Part shown: piece after piece, positions 8,101-15,074 of the stretch
Position numbering within the stretch: the stretch's first letter is position 1
How the letters are laid out: every line of letters starts with the position of its first letter
NCBI GenBank assembly: GCA_964477485.1
Contig: CAYZEE010000005.1
Span: 1-40,234 of the forward strand
Length of the DNA stretch: 40,234 nt
Direction of reading: 5' to 3'
Source of the DNA: CAYZEE01 sp964477485
GTDB taxonomy: Bacteria > Patescibacteriota > Microgenomatia > Levybacterales > UBA12049
The notes under the pieces: model-generated
What the model was told of the DNA's origin: nothing
The model's input: the letters and a program-made list of their open reading frames with translations, nothing else
Database searches by the model: none
Made by a program: the position numbers and the translations under genes

Positions 8101-8880
8101 GATTTTGGAATATTCATCTTCTGAAAGTACCGTGCCAATTCTAAGGCTCTTGAGAAGTCTTCCCAGGGCTTCGTAAATTTCATCCAATTTTTTCTCCTCA
8201 TCAACCAGTCTCTCTGAAAGAGCGGCAATTTTCTGTCTCTGACTTAGCTCCAGCTCCTGATGGACAAGCTCTTTCTGGTCAGCCCTCATCTTACGAGACT
8301 TTAATTCCTTTTTCTTCTCTTTTATTTCATCTAAAATTACCTTCTCTTCTTTTACAATTGTTGCTCTCTCTTGTTTTTTTCTTTCTTCTATAGTTTTTAG
8401 GAAAGCTTGAAGAGAGTCTCTCTTTTTTTCTTCATCAATATCTACCACCAAAAATGAGGCATAATAGATAACTGATTCAAGATTACGTTGAGTAATATCC
8501 AGAATAAGAGAGAGGGGCGACGTTGATCCCTTAAAGAACCAGACATGAGAAACAGGAGAAGCAAGAGTAATGTGTCCCATCCGTTCTCTTCTTACTCTTG
8601 ACGTTGTTACTTCAACTCCACATTTATCACAGATTACGCCTCTATGTCTTATTCTTTTATATTTACCGCAATAGCATTCCCAATCCTTTGTCGGTCCAAA
8701 AATCCTTTCGTCAAAAAGGCCATCCTTTTCAGGCCGCAATGTTCTATAATTTATTGTTTCTGGTTTTGTTACTTCTCCATAAGACCAGGAAAGTATATCG
8801 TCCTTATTGGCAAGCACAATTTTTAAGGACTTAAAATCCAAAATCGTTATATCTTTCATTTTTTTATCGTTTTTATTCAT
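5143..8880 (-). CDS. rpoC: DNA-directed RNA polymerase subunit beta'
   Basis: 1245 aa, containing the catalytic half of RNA polymerase. The N-terminal zinc ribbon is CYCGKYKRIRHRGVICDKC; the active-site motif NADFDGDQMAVH holds the three Mg-binding aspartates; the second zinc site uses the cysteine in EDCGTNDG plus CRLKYGICANC. A charged, coiled-coil-prone segment at about residues 160-235 lies in the region of lineage-specific inserts. The C-terminal trigger-loop region AQSIGEPGTQLTMRVRHFGG is intact. The start codon overlaps the end of rpoB by 8 nt, which fits translational coupling. Confidence 0.98.
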   Translation of the reverse strand: MNKNDKKMKDITILDFKSLKIVLANKDDILSWSYGEVTKPETINYRTLRPEKDGLFDERIFGPTKDWECYCGKYKRIRHRGVICDKCGVEVTTSRVRRERMGHITLASPVSHVWFFKGSTSPLSLILDITQRNLESVIYYASFLVVDIDEEKKRDSLQAFLKTIEERKKQERATIVKEEKVILDEIKEKKKELKSRKMRADQKELVHQELELSQRQKIAALSERLVDEEKKLDEIYEALGRLLKSLRIGTVLSEDEYSKILEYDISIFFTLRTGAEGILELLDKIDLQALIVKLRDETEKSKGQKYLKLIKRLRLIESMRKAEVSPSSMIISVLPVLPPDLRPMVQLAGGRFATSDLNDLYRRVINRNNRLKHLIFLGAPEIILRNEKRMLQEAVDSLIDASQRSAQVVSSPLRSLSDMLRGKQGRFRQNLLGKRVDYSGRSVIVVGPQLKLSECGLPKEMALEMFKPFVLREVIVRGFAPNIKSAKRFIEKRPPEVFDILEEITKNHPVLLNRAPTLHKLGIQAFNPVLTEGSAISIHPCVCAGYNADFDGDQMAVHIPLSTKAKEEATNLMMPRYNLLKPADGAPITLPNKEMAVGIFYLTTIDNSLRREEAFVFSSREEAILSHSLGKVRFREPIKVRIDDEDVETTVGRIFFNEKLPKASGFINEAVKASGIRRIVTSAIATCTPEEVEALIDDIKTLGFYGATISGISVSVFDNEMVSGKEALIEEAEKKIAEIENEYLQGLITNEERKRLSNEVWIKVTDNLADRTWNILEQENPIKIIIDSEGARAGKEQIKQLSAMRGLILDPLGKIVELPIKSNFREGLSIFEYVASARGSRKGLTDSALKTANAGYLTRRLVDVSHDVIIRDEDCGTNDGISISRNEEDRSTSFAERILGRTVASNVISKKDKKTVVKTGEEITQKKVEEIVKNEINEINARSPLTCRLKYGICANCYGWDFNTKEKVKKGVPVGVIAAQSIGEPGTQLTMRVRHFGGVVMSDVTQGLPRVEELFEMRTPKNLSPISEISGKVKIEKTGDGFILRVKNTRVKPVEEREYFVPLTTELNVGDGDSITAGVSLAQGYLDPKEILKIKGLVDAQRYIITGAQKVYESQGIAINDKHFEVILHKMSDKVIVETVGDTPLIPGDFITKTRFEEINAEMLSQGAEPATARQILLGITKSSLFSDSWLSAASFQETTKVLTEAVLQGQEDKLVGLKENVIIGRLIPVDSDSVGVEENIPDAV

Positions 8881-11800
8881 TGTTTACCTCGTTTACCTCC
8901 GAGCGTTCACTCTCTGTCTGTGTTTGAGCTTCTTCGTTTACGGTCTCTTGTCCACCGAGTTCTTGCTGTAGTTGTTTTGCTTCTTCCTCTGTTTTTTCCT
9001 CCTCAACTGCCAAAGGGATAGGAAGAGAGGTAAGCTTGGACTCTTCAACCATTGCGCCTTGAGCAACAACATTTATTGAAAGAGCGGCTAGCTCTTTGAT
9101 AAGAACTCTAAATGATTCGGGGACTTTCGGCGTTGGAATATCTGTTCCTTTAACAATTGCCTCAAATGCTTTTGCTCGTCCAACAACATCATCCGATTTT
9201 ATAGTCAACATTTCCTGCAAGACATATCTCGCTCTATGTGCTTCAAGAGCCCAGACCTCCATTTCTCCCAGTCTTTGTCCTCCCATCTGTGCTTTTCCTC
9301 CTAAAGGTTGTTGAGTGACTAGAGAGTAAGGACCAGTCGAACGAGCATGGGTCTTGTCTTCTACCATATGAATAAGTTTCATTATATATTCAATACCCAC
9401 CACAACAGGATTCTCATAAGGCTCTCCCGTTCTGCCATCGTAAAGAATGGTTTTGCCGTTCTGGGGGAGTCCTGCTTTTTTAAGAAGAGAGGTAATTTTG
9501 TCCTCAGAAATTTCTTCAAAAACTGGAACAGCGACTTTAATATTAAGTTTTTTTGCAGCCCAACCTAGATGAGCTTCCAGAAGTTGTCCTAAATTCATAC
9601 GAGCCAAAACGCTTATAGGAGAAATAATGATGTCAACCGGTGTTCCGTCTGCAAGATAAGGCATATCTTCCGCAGCTAAGATTTTTGAGATGACTCCTTT
9701 ATTACCGTGTCTTCCGGCAAGTTTATCGCCAACTGTTACATGTCTAAATTGTGCAACTTCAACAATAATCTTTTTGAGAGTTCCCGGTTCAAGCTCATCA
9801 CCTTTTTTCCTATCAAGTACATAAACATTAATCACTGTGCCTCGTTCCCCATTTGGAACCTTTAAAGAAGTATCTCGCACTTCTCTTGCCTGCTCGCCAA
9901 AAATTGCGCGGAGAAGTCTTTCCTCTGCTGTTAATTCTGTTTCTCCTTTGGGGGCGATTTTCCCAACAAGTATATCTCCAGGCCCAACCTCACTGCCCGC
10001 AACGACAATTCCGTCTTCATCAAGATTTACCAAATCTTCCTCTGAAACATTTGGAATATCACGAGTAGTTTCCTCTGGACCAAGTTTTGTTTCAACCACA
10101 GAAGCCTCATATTTTTCAATGTGAATAGAAGATAATATATCTTCTTTTACTAATCTATCTGAAATAACAATTGCATCCTCGTATCCGAGTCCGTCTAAAG
10201 AGGCGTATGCGATAAACAGATTTTTTCCAAGAGAAAGTTCTCCGTTATCAGATGCCGGTCCGTCAATAAGCAAGTCTCCGTTTCTTACTTTCTGTCCGCT
10301 GGTAACCATTGTTCTTTGAGTATAAGCTGTTGCCTGCGAACTTCTTTTGAATGAATCTATTTTATAAACTACTTCCTCATTCTTGTTCTTGGGCTTGACA
10401 ATTATTTTTTTGGCATCGGCATATTTAACAATTCCATCAAATGGCGACCTGACTACTCTGCCCATAACTTCTGCAACTTCATTTTCCATGCCCGTACCAA
10501 CGACAGGAGATTCAAGGTTAACCAGCGGCACTGCCTGACATTGCATATGGGTTCCCATCAATGCCCTGTTTGCCTCATCATGATTTATAAAAGGAATTAA
10601 GGAAGCGGCAGCTCCGACTACTTGACGAGGGACTACGTCAACGTACTGGACCTTTTCCTTCTCAATCTCCAAAAACTCTCCTTTGAAGCGCACCGGAACA
10701 CGATCATCTTCTATGATCCCGTCTTTTAGAATACCTGCATGAGTAATGTAATAGCTCTGCTCATCATCGGCTGTCATATAAACAATTTCATTTGTTGCAC
10801 GAACTTTAACTTTATTTCCCTTTTTTTCTTTTGCTATTTTTCTATAAGGAGTCTCCAAAAATCCAAATTCATTTACTCTTGCATAAAGCGCTATATAGGT
10901 AACAAGTCCAATGTTAGGCCCCTCAGGACTTCTTATCGGACAAATCCTCCCATATTGGGAGCTATTGATGTCTCGAATTGAAAAAGCTGCCCGCTCGCGT
11001 GAAATCCCGCCTGTTCCCATAACAGTAAGCCTGTTCAGATTGTCAATTTCTGAAAGTGGATTAGTTTGATCAAGGATCGTTGAGAGTTGAGAAGTTCTAA
11101 AAAACTCATTAATTGACGCCATGATTGGTCTTGCATTTATAAGACCTGCTATCGATGGAGGCGTATCGGGTTGTATAAGACTCATTCTCTCCTTGACGCT
11201 TCGCTCAAGACGCAATACTCCAACTCTAAAAGCATTAGTCGCGACCAGCTCGCCAACGCTTCTCACGCGTCTGTTGGCCAAACTATCAATATCATCGACT
11301 CCATCTCCTCCCTGAAAAAATTTAATAAGAAAGTTTATCGTTCCTACGATATCATCCACCGTTAGTACGCGCTCCTCCGATGGAATAAATGCCGGTGTAT
11401 CTTTAAGCTTTTTGTTAATTTTATATCTTCCAACTCTCCCAAGATCATATCGCCTATTATTGAAGAACATGCCGTGGAAACTTTCTTTCACCTTGTCAAA
11501 AACAATTGGCTCTCCCGGATGCATTTTTTTGAATATCTCTATTAATGCCTCCGTCGAATCTAATGTTTCATCTTTTTTAAGAGTGTTATCTATAAGCGAA
11601 GTATTACCTTTCTCCTCAAGCTCTTTGAATCGACCTTTTATTTGCCCGCTGTCTGATATCCCGATAGCTTTTAGAAATGTGGTTGCTAAAAACTTTCTTC
11701 TTCTGTCTATTCGAACGGTAATCGTGTCGTGTCTTGTCGTTGAGAATTCAAGCCAGGAACCATGAACAGGTCTAATTTCGGCCGTGTATATTTTCTTGCC

Positions 11801-12265
11801 CGTCACATTATCTTCAATTGCTGTAAAAAAAACACCGGGAGAGCGAACAAGTTGATTTACGATTGTCCTTTCTACCCCGTTTATAATAAAAGTGCCTCTT
11901 TCTGTCATCTGAGGAATATCCCCTAAGAAAACTTCCTGCTCGATTACGCCTTCTGTTTTTTTGTTGATAAGGGCTGCTTTTACATAAAGTGGGGCATCAA
12001 AAGTTAATCCTTTTGCGATAGTAGCACTAGGGGTAGCCGGCGGTTTTCCTATACGATAATCTTTAAATACAAGACTCCAATTTTTCTCTGTAAAATCATC
12101 AATCGGGGAAATTTCTTTCAGGATCTCAGGAATTCCAACTTCCAGAAACCATTTATAAGATTCTTTTTGCACTAAAAGAAGATCTAATTCTGGCAGAAGA
12201 GTATATTCCTTACCCCAGTTTTGTCTAGTAAGGTTGTTTGTAATTTTTTTATCGGTTTTTGGCAT
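8873..12265 (-). CDS. rpoB: DNA-directed RNA polymerase subunit beta
   Basis: 1130 aa, shorter than the 1342 aa of E. coli because lineage-specific inserts are missing, but with all core blocks: the fork region QYGRICPIRSPEGPNIGLV, GDKLAGRHGNKGVISKI, and the C-terminal clamp-binding segment with GGKAQMGGQRLGEMEVWALE. In the rifampicin pocket the sequence SQLSTILDQTNPLSEIDNLN differs from E. coli at Q513 (T) and H526 (N), and the next residues give T at S531, all known resistance positions. The acidic C-terminal tail (about 40 residues rich in E and Q) is typical extra sequence. It is first in the rpoB-rpoC-rpsL-rpsG unit and has a strong promoter 85 nt upstream. Confidence 0.98.
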   Translation of the reverse strand: MPKTDKKITNNLTRQNWGKEYTLLPELDLLLVQKESYKWFLEVGIPEILKEISPIDDFTEKNWSLVFKDYRIGKPPATPSATIAKGLTFDAPLYVKAALINKKTEGVIEQEVFLGDIPQMTERGTFIINGVERTIVNQLVRSPGVFFTAIEDNVTGKKIYTAEIRPVHGSWLEFSTTRHDTITVRIDRRRKFLATTFLKAIGISDSGQIKGRFKELEEKGNTSLIDNTLKKDETLDSTEALIEIFKKMHPGEPIVFDKVKESFHGMFFNNRRYDLGRVGRYKINKKLKDTPAFIPSEERVLTVDDIVGTINFLIKFFQGGDGVDDIDSLANRRVRSVGELVATNAFRVGVLRLERSVKERMSLIQPDTPPSIAGLINARPIMASINEFFRTSQLSTILDQTNPLSEIDNLNRLTVMGTGGISRERAAFSIRDINSSQYGRICPIRSPEGPNIGLVTYIALYARVNEFGFLETPYRKIAKEKKGNKVKVRATNEIVYMTADDEQSYYITHAGILKDGIIEDDRVPVRFKGEFLEIEKEKVQYVDVVPRQVVGAAASLIPFINHDEANRALMGTHMQCQAVPLVNLESPVVGTGMENEVAEVMGRVVRSPFDGIVKYADAKKIIVKPKNKNEEVVYKIDSFKRSSQATAYTQRTMVTSGQKVRNGDLLIDGPASDNGELSLGKNLFIAYASLDGLGYEDAIVISDRLVKEDILSSIHIEKYEASVVETKLGPEETTRDIPNVSEEDLVNLDEDGIVVAGSEVGPGDILVGKIAPKGETELTAEERLLRAIFGEQAREVRDTSLKVPNGERGTVINVYVLDRKKGDELEPGTLKKIIVEVAQFRHVTVGDKLAGRHGNKGVISKILAAEDMPYLADGTPVDIIISPISVLARMNLGQLLEAHLGWAAKKLNIKVAVPVFEEISEDKITSLLKKAGLPQNGKTILYDGRTGEPYENPVVVGIEYIMKLIHMVEDKTHARSTGPYSLVTQQPLGGKAQMGGQRLGEMEVWALEAHRARYVLQEMLTIKSDDVVGRAKAFEAIVKGTDIPTPKVPESFRVLIKELAALSINVVAQGAMVEESKLTSLPIPLAVEEEKTEEEAKQLQQELGGQETVNEEAQTQTESERSEVNEVNNE

Positions 12266-12350
12266 TTGATAAATTCTAAAAGGGACTATATATTAACAAA
12301 AAAAACACCAGGCGAAGCTCACCCTTATTAAAACTTTATGGCGTGCTAAA

Positions 12351-12379
12351 CTTATAACACACGCCTTCTAGCCTGTCAA
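12351..12379 (-). promoter_or_regulatory. promoter of the rpoBC-rpsL-rpsG operon
   Basis: TTGACA (12374-12379), 17-nt spacer ending in TGT, TATAAG (12351-12356). The leader is about 80 nt and contains a run of eight T near its middle, without a convincing stem before it. The spacer 12266-12491 otherwise holds only this promoter and the nth promoter. Confidence 0.65.
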
Positions 12380-12475
12380 TACCCTATAGTAAACGTGAGA
12401 ATCTTCTTCTCCGCAACTTGCAACTGATGTACGCATTACAATTATAAAAGGGGCCATTTTTGAATAAATATATGC

Positions 12476-12484
12476 TGATATAAT
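12476..12484 (+). promoter_or_regulatory. extended -10 promoter for nth
   Basis: TGA-TATAAT, ending 7 nt before the ATG at 12492; predicts a leaderless mRNA. No clear -35. Confidence 0.5.
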
Positions 12485-12491
12485 ATAAAAC

Positions 12492-13121
12492 ATGACAGAT
12501 AGCAAAAATAAAGCTAGGAAAATTGTAAAAATTTTAAAAAGATTATTTCCTAATCCAGAAACTGCGCTTGAGTATAAAAATCCTTGGGAGCTTTTGGTTG
12601 CGGTAATTTTATCGGCACGAAATACCGATAAAAAGGTGAATGAGGTAACTAAAAATCTTTTTAAAAAATATAGAAATATTGAAGATTACAAAAATGCCGA
12701 TATTAAAACTTTGGAAAAAGATTTATCGAAGTTAGGATTATTCAGACAAAAAGCAAAGTTTATAAGAGAAACGGCAAAAATTATTTCTGAAAAATACGAT
12801 GGCAAAATTCCAAAAACAATGAGGGAATTAATAGAGCTCCCCGGAGTTGGCAGAAAAACAGCAAATATTATTTTGGGGAATATTTATAATATTTCGGAAG
12901 GCATTGCAGTTGATACTCATGTAGCAAGACTTTCAAGACTTTTTGGATTGACTGATAATAAAAATCCGGACAAAATTGAAAAAGATTTAATGAAAATTAT
13001 ACCAAAAGATGAATGGTTTGATTTTACAAACAGAATGATTTCCTACGGTAGAAAATATTGCCCGGCGCATTGCAAGCATAAAGAATGTCCTTTGAAAAAA
13101 TTCATAATACCTAGTTGCTAG
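12492..13121 (+). CDS. nth: endonuclease III (HhH-GPD DNA glycosylase/AP lyase)
   Basis: 209 aa. Endonuclease III removes oxidised pyrimidines and cuts the abasic site in base excision repair. The helix-hairpin-helix LPGVGRKTA carries the catalytic lysine K122, and VDTHV carries the catalytic aspartate D141. E. coli Nth has LSAQATD at the substrate loop; here it is LSARNTD. Four C-terminal cysteines are present (C190, C194, C199, C209), but their spacing is C-x3-C-x4-C-x9-C instead of C-x6-C-x2-C-x5-C, so the 4Fe-4S cluster may be altered or absent. The stop codon lies inside a tandem heptamer repeat. Single gene with its own promoter. Confidence 0.93.
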   Translation: MTDSKNKARKIVKILKRLFPNPETALEYKNPWELLVAVILSARNTDKKVNEVTKNLFKKYRNIEDYKNADIKTLEKDLSKLGLFRQKAKFIRETAKIISEKYDGKIPKTMRELIELPGVGRKTANIILGNIYNISEGIAVDTHVARLSRLFGLTDNKNPDKIEKDLMKIIPKDEWFDFTNRMISYGRKYCPAHCKHKECPLKKFIIPSC

Positions 13122-13130
13122 TTGCTAGTT
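13111..13130. repeat. tandem heptamer ctagttg at the nth stop
   Basis: Almost three copies of ctagttg (13111-13117, 13118-13124, 13125-13130). Each copy contains TAG on both strands, because CTAG is palindromic, so the array stops all three frames in both directions. The nth TAG (13119-13121) is one of these. Confidence 0.7.
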
Positions 13131-13178
13131 AATAAGTATGCAATCGTTCTCTCTCTTGGGCAATTAGCTCAACTAGCA
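13116..13178. terminator. inverted repeat between convergent nth and the DUF763 gene
   Basis: TGCTAGTTG (13116-13124) and its exact complement CAACTAGCA (13170-13178), 45 nt apart. It lies in the 72-nt gap between converging genes and could form a weak bidirectional terminator stem; there is no strong U-tract. Confidence 0.3.
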
Positions 13179-13193
13179 TAACTCTTTAATTAT

Positions 13194-14387
13194 TCATATG
13201 CTGGCGGAAACTGATGAAAGACGCCTTAGGGCTTTTTCTCTGTCACTCAAACTTATCTTTGATCTTTTAATTGCGCGTTCAAGAAGCGAAATCGTACTAT
13301 CGTAGACAGGTCTGTCAACAGGATAAGGAATTGAATCTTTGCCTCCCAGCGCAAAACTATACCGGGCCGGGTCCTCGTAAGAGGGCGCTGCTCCATATAT
13401 TACTTCTGCCACAAGAGAAAGAGCGCGTACTGTCTTAGGACCCACACCTTCAATAGATACGAAACTTTCATAATCTTTTGGCTTCTCGTAAGTCACTCTT
13501 TTAAGAATTTTTTCCAGGTATTTGCTTTTGCTGAAATCTTCAGAAACCACCGGGTGTGTATAAAAATTTTGATCATTCAGTTCAAGAAGAGTAAGCTGTT
13601 CTGCGCCTTGTCCAAGTGAAATCATTCTGGATAAAGACGAGGAATGCTTTCTTATTATCTCGATATCTCGCATTACCGATGAATATCCTCCTTGAGCAAG
13701 ACCTGTAGAAATATCTCGTGTATTTCTACTATCAATAGACACTAAATTCAACATGCGTTTTTGAAAGGCTTGAGAAGTAATTCCCTTATGCGGCTCATCC
13801 ACAAAATCCTTCTTACTTAACTCGTCGTACCAATGATACCGCCTGGCAGTCGAATTTATTGTATTCATTCCCTGCTGGACAACTGCCCAACTGTCAATAA
13901 TGGGAGCTGAATCCTTAATCCTGGATATGGAAAAGAAAAAAGCGTGATGATAAATTTGATATCCGTCCTGGACTAAAGAACTGTCAACTTTTGCCGCCAT
14001 TTTTGAGTTGTAAGAAAGATTTTTCACTTTTTCTTCGTCCAAGCTAAGTCTTTTTCCCCAATCCAATATCTCATCCGGAGTTTTTCTAGATGTCTTGCCT
14101 TTTCCTCCGCATATAAAAATTCCTAGATCTTTCTCCTGCCCCCTTATTGCCTCTTTAAGAGCTGCTGTTAAAATTGTTGTAAGACCTGAAGCATTCCAGT
14201 CAAAAGCAAGCACAGTTCCTAAGGACTGAAACCAAACGGGATCAGAAATTCTTTTTATAAATTCACTTGGGCCATATTCATCAACAAGTATGTAAGCGAT
14301 TTCCCGGCCTAATGCTACCATTCTTTGAAACAGCCATGGTGGACAAGTTCCGGTATCAAGTGTAAATGTGGCAATTCCTCTCTTCAT
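13194..14387 (-). CDS. DUF763 family protein
   Basis: 397 aa, recognisable as DUF763 from its N-terminal block: GTCPPWLFQRMVALGREIAY, EYGPSEFIKRISDPVWFQSL, and the signature FDWNASGLTTI, then LGIFICGGKGKTSRKTPDEI. DUF763 is best known from archaea and thermophilic bacteria; its function has not been established, although a role with nucleic acids is often suspected. A helix-hairpin-helix-like segment (SIEGVGPKTVRALSLVAEV, around residue 315) fits DNA binding. It converges on the DNA-repair gene nth. No signal peptide. A promoter with TTGAGA, 17 nt and TAGTTT ends 10 nt before the ATG. Family call is confident; function is open. Confidence 0.88.
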   Translation of the reverse strand: MKRGIATFTLDTGTCPPWLFQRMVALGREIAYILVDEYGPSEFIKRISDPVWFQSLGTVLAFDWNASGLTTILTAALKEAIRGQEKDLGIFICGGKGKTSRKTPDEILDWGKRLSLDEEKVKNLSYNSKMAAKVDSSLVQDGYQIYHHAFFFSISRIKDSAPIIDSWAVVQQGMNTINSTARRYHWYDELSKKDFVDEPHKGITSQAFQKRMLNLVSIDSRNTRDISTGLAQGGYSSVMRDIEIIRKHSSSLSRMISLGQGAEQLTLLELNDQNFYTHPVVSEDFSKSKYLEKILKRVTYEKPKDYESFVSIEGVGPKTVRALSLVAEVIYGAAPSYEDPARYSFALGGKDSIPYPVDRPVYDSTISLLERAIKRSKISLSDREKALRRLSSVSASI

Positions 14388-14397
14388 GACTACTTAC

Positions 14398-14426
14398 AAA
14401 CTACCACATTTAGTTTATTTTCTCAA
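14398..14426 (-). promoter_or_regulatory. promoter of the DUF763 gene
   Basis: TTGAGA (14421-14426), 17-nt spacer ending in TGG, TAGTTT (14398-14403), 10 nt before the ATG at 14387. The predicted 5' leader is 3-4 nt. Confidence 0.4.
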
Positions 14427-14457
14427 TGAAATAGAACATAAAGCTTCGTATTAATTA

Positions 14458-14994
14458 TTAATGTAGTATCGATGACGGGCTGGCCTCCTTTACATCCAGA
14501 AGTTCTATATCAAAGATAAGTGGGGCGTTTGGAGGAATTGCGCCTGAAATTCCTTGCTCCCCATAGGCTAGATCCGGCGGAATTATCAGTCTCCTTTTTC
14601 CTCCAACTCTCATTCCCAAAATTCCCTGATCCAACCCCGGAATCACTTTTCCAACCCCAAGCTCAAAAGTAAAAGGCTGTTTCCCAATCGAAGTATCAAA
14701 AACTTTTCCATCAAGAAACATTCCGGTGTAATTTATTGTAATTGTATTTCCCGTTGCCGCAGGAGTTCCTGTCCCTACTTGCACATCCACAATTGTGAGT
14801 TTTGTTATGGAGACAGATGGCTGAGCGGGCGGCGCCGAAGGCGCAGAGGTAAGCATTGATGAGGAAAAAGGACTGGGAAGAGAAATCGGATTATTGTTAA
14901 AGGGCGCTGTAGTTTTTTTTGAATTTACAGAGAGAAGGATACCAAGGACCAGAAGAAATATAAAACCATATGCGATAAAATATTTGTTTATCAT
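14458..14994 (-). CDS. membrane-anchored FKBP-type peptidyl-prolyl isomerase
   Basis: 178 aa. An N-terminal membrane segment (about residues 5-23) acts as signal anchor and is followed by a Ser/Pro-rich linker to about residue 65. The FKBP domain fills the rest: INYTG, KVFDTS, FELGVGKVIPGLDQGILGM (Leu replaces the usual Trp floor residue), LAYGEQG, and IPPNAPLIFDIELLDV. It should catalyse proline cis-trans isomerisation on the outer face of the membrane, helping exported proteins fold. It is divergent from alaS, with 80 nt between them. FKBP family is certain; cellular clients are unknown. Confidence 0.95.
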   Translation of the reverse strand: MINKYFIAYGFIFLLVLGILLSVNSKKTTAPFNNNPISLPSPFSSSMLTSAPSAPPAQPSVSITKLTIVDVQVGTGTPAATGNTITINYTGMFLDGKVFDTSIGKQPFTFELGVGKVIPGLDQGILGMRVGGKRRLIIPPDLAYGEQGISGAIPPNAPLIFDIELLDVKEASPSSILH

Positions 14995-15042
14995 TTCTCT
15001 TTACTATTTTATAGGTCAATTTTAGCAGAAAACTAAGCGAGA

Positions 15043-15051
15043 TGGTATAAT
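15043..15051 (+). promoter_or_regulatory. extended -10 promoter of the alaS-mltG run
   Basis: TGG-TATAAT, 23 nt before the ATG at 15075, giving a short leader. No good -35. Confidence 0.45.
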
Positions 15052-15074
15052 CAAAGCATAATTTTCAATTTTAA

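Noticed and set aside
12280..12330. Attenuator in the rpoB leader
   Set aside because: There is a run of eight T after a GC-richer stretch, but I could not draw a stable stem directly before it.
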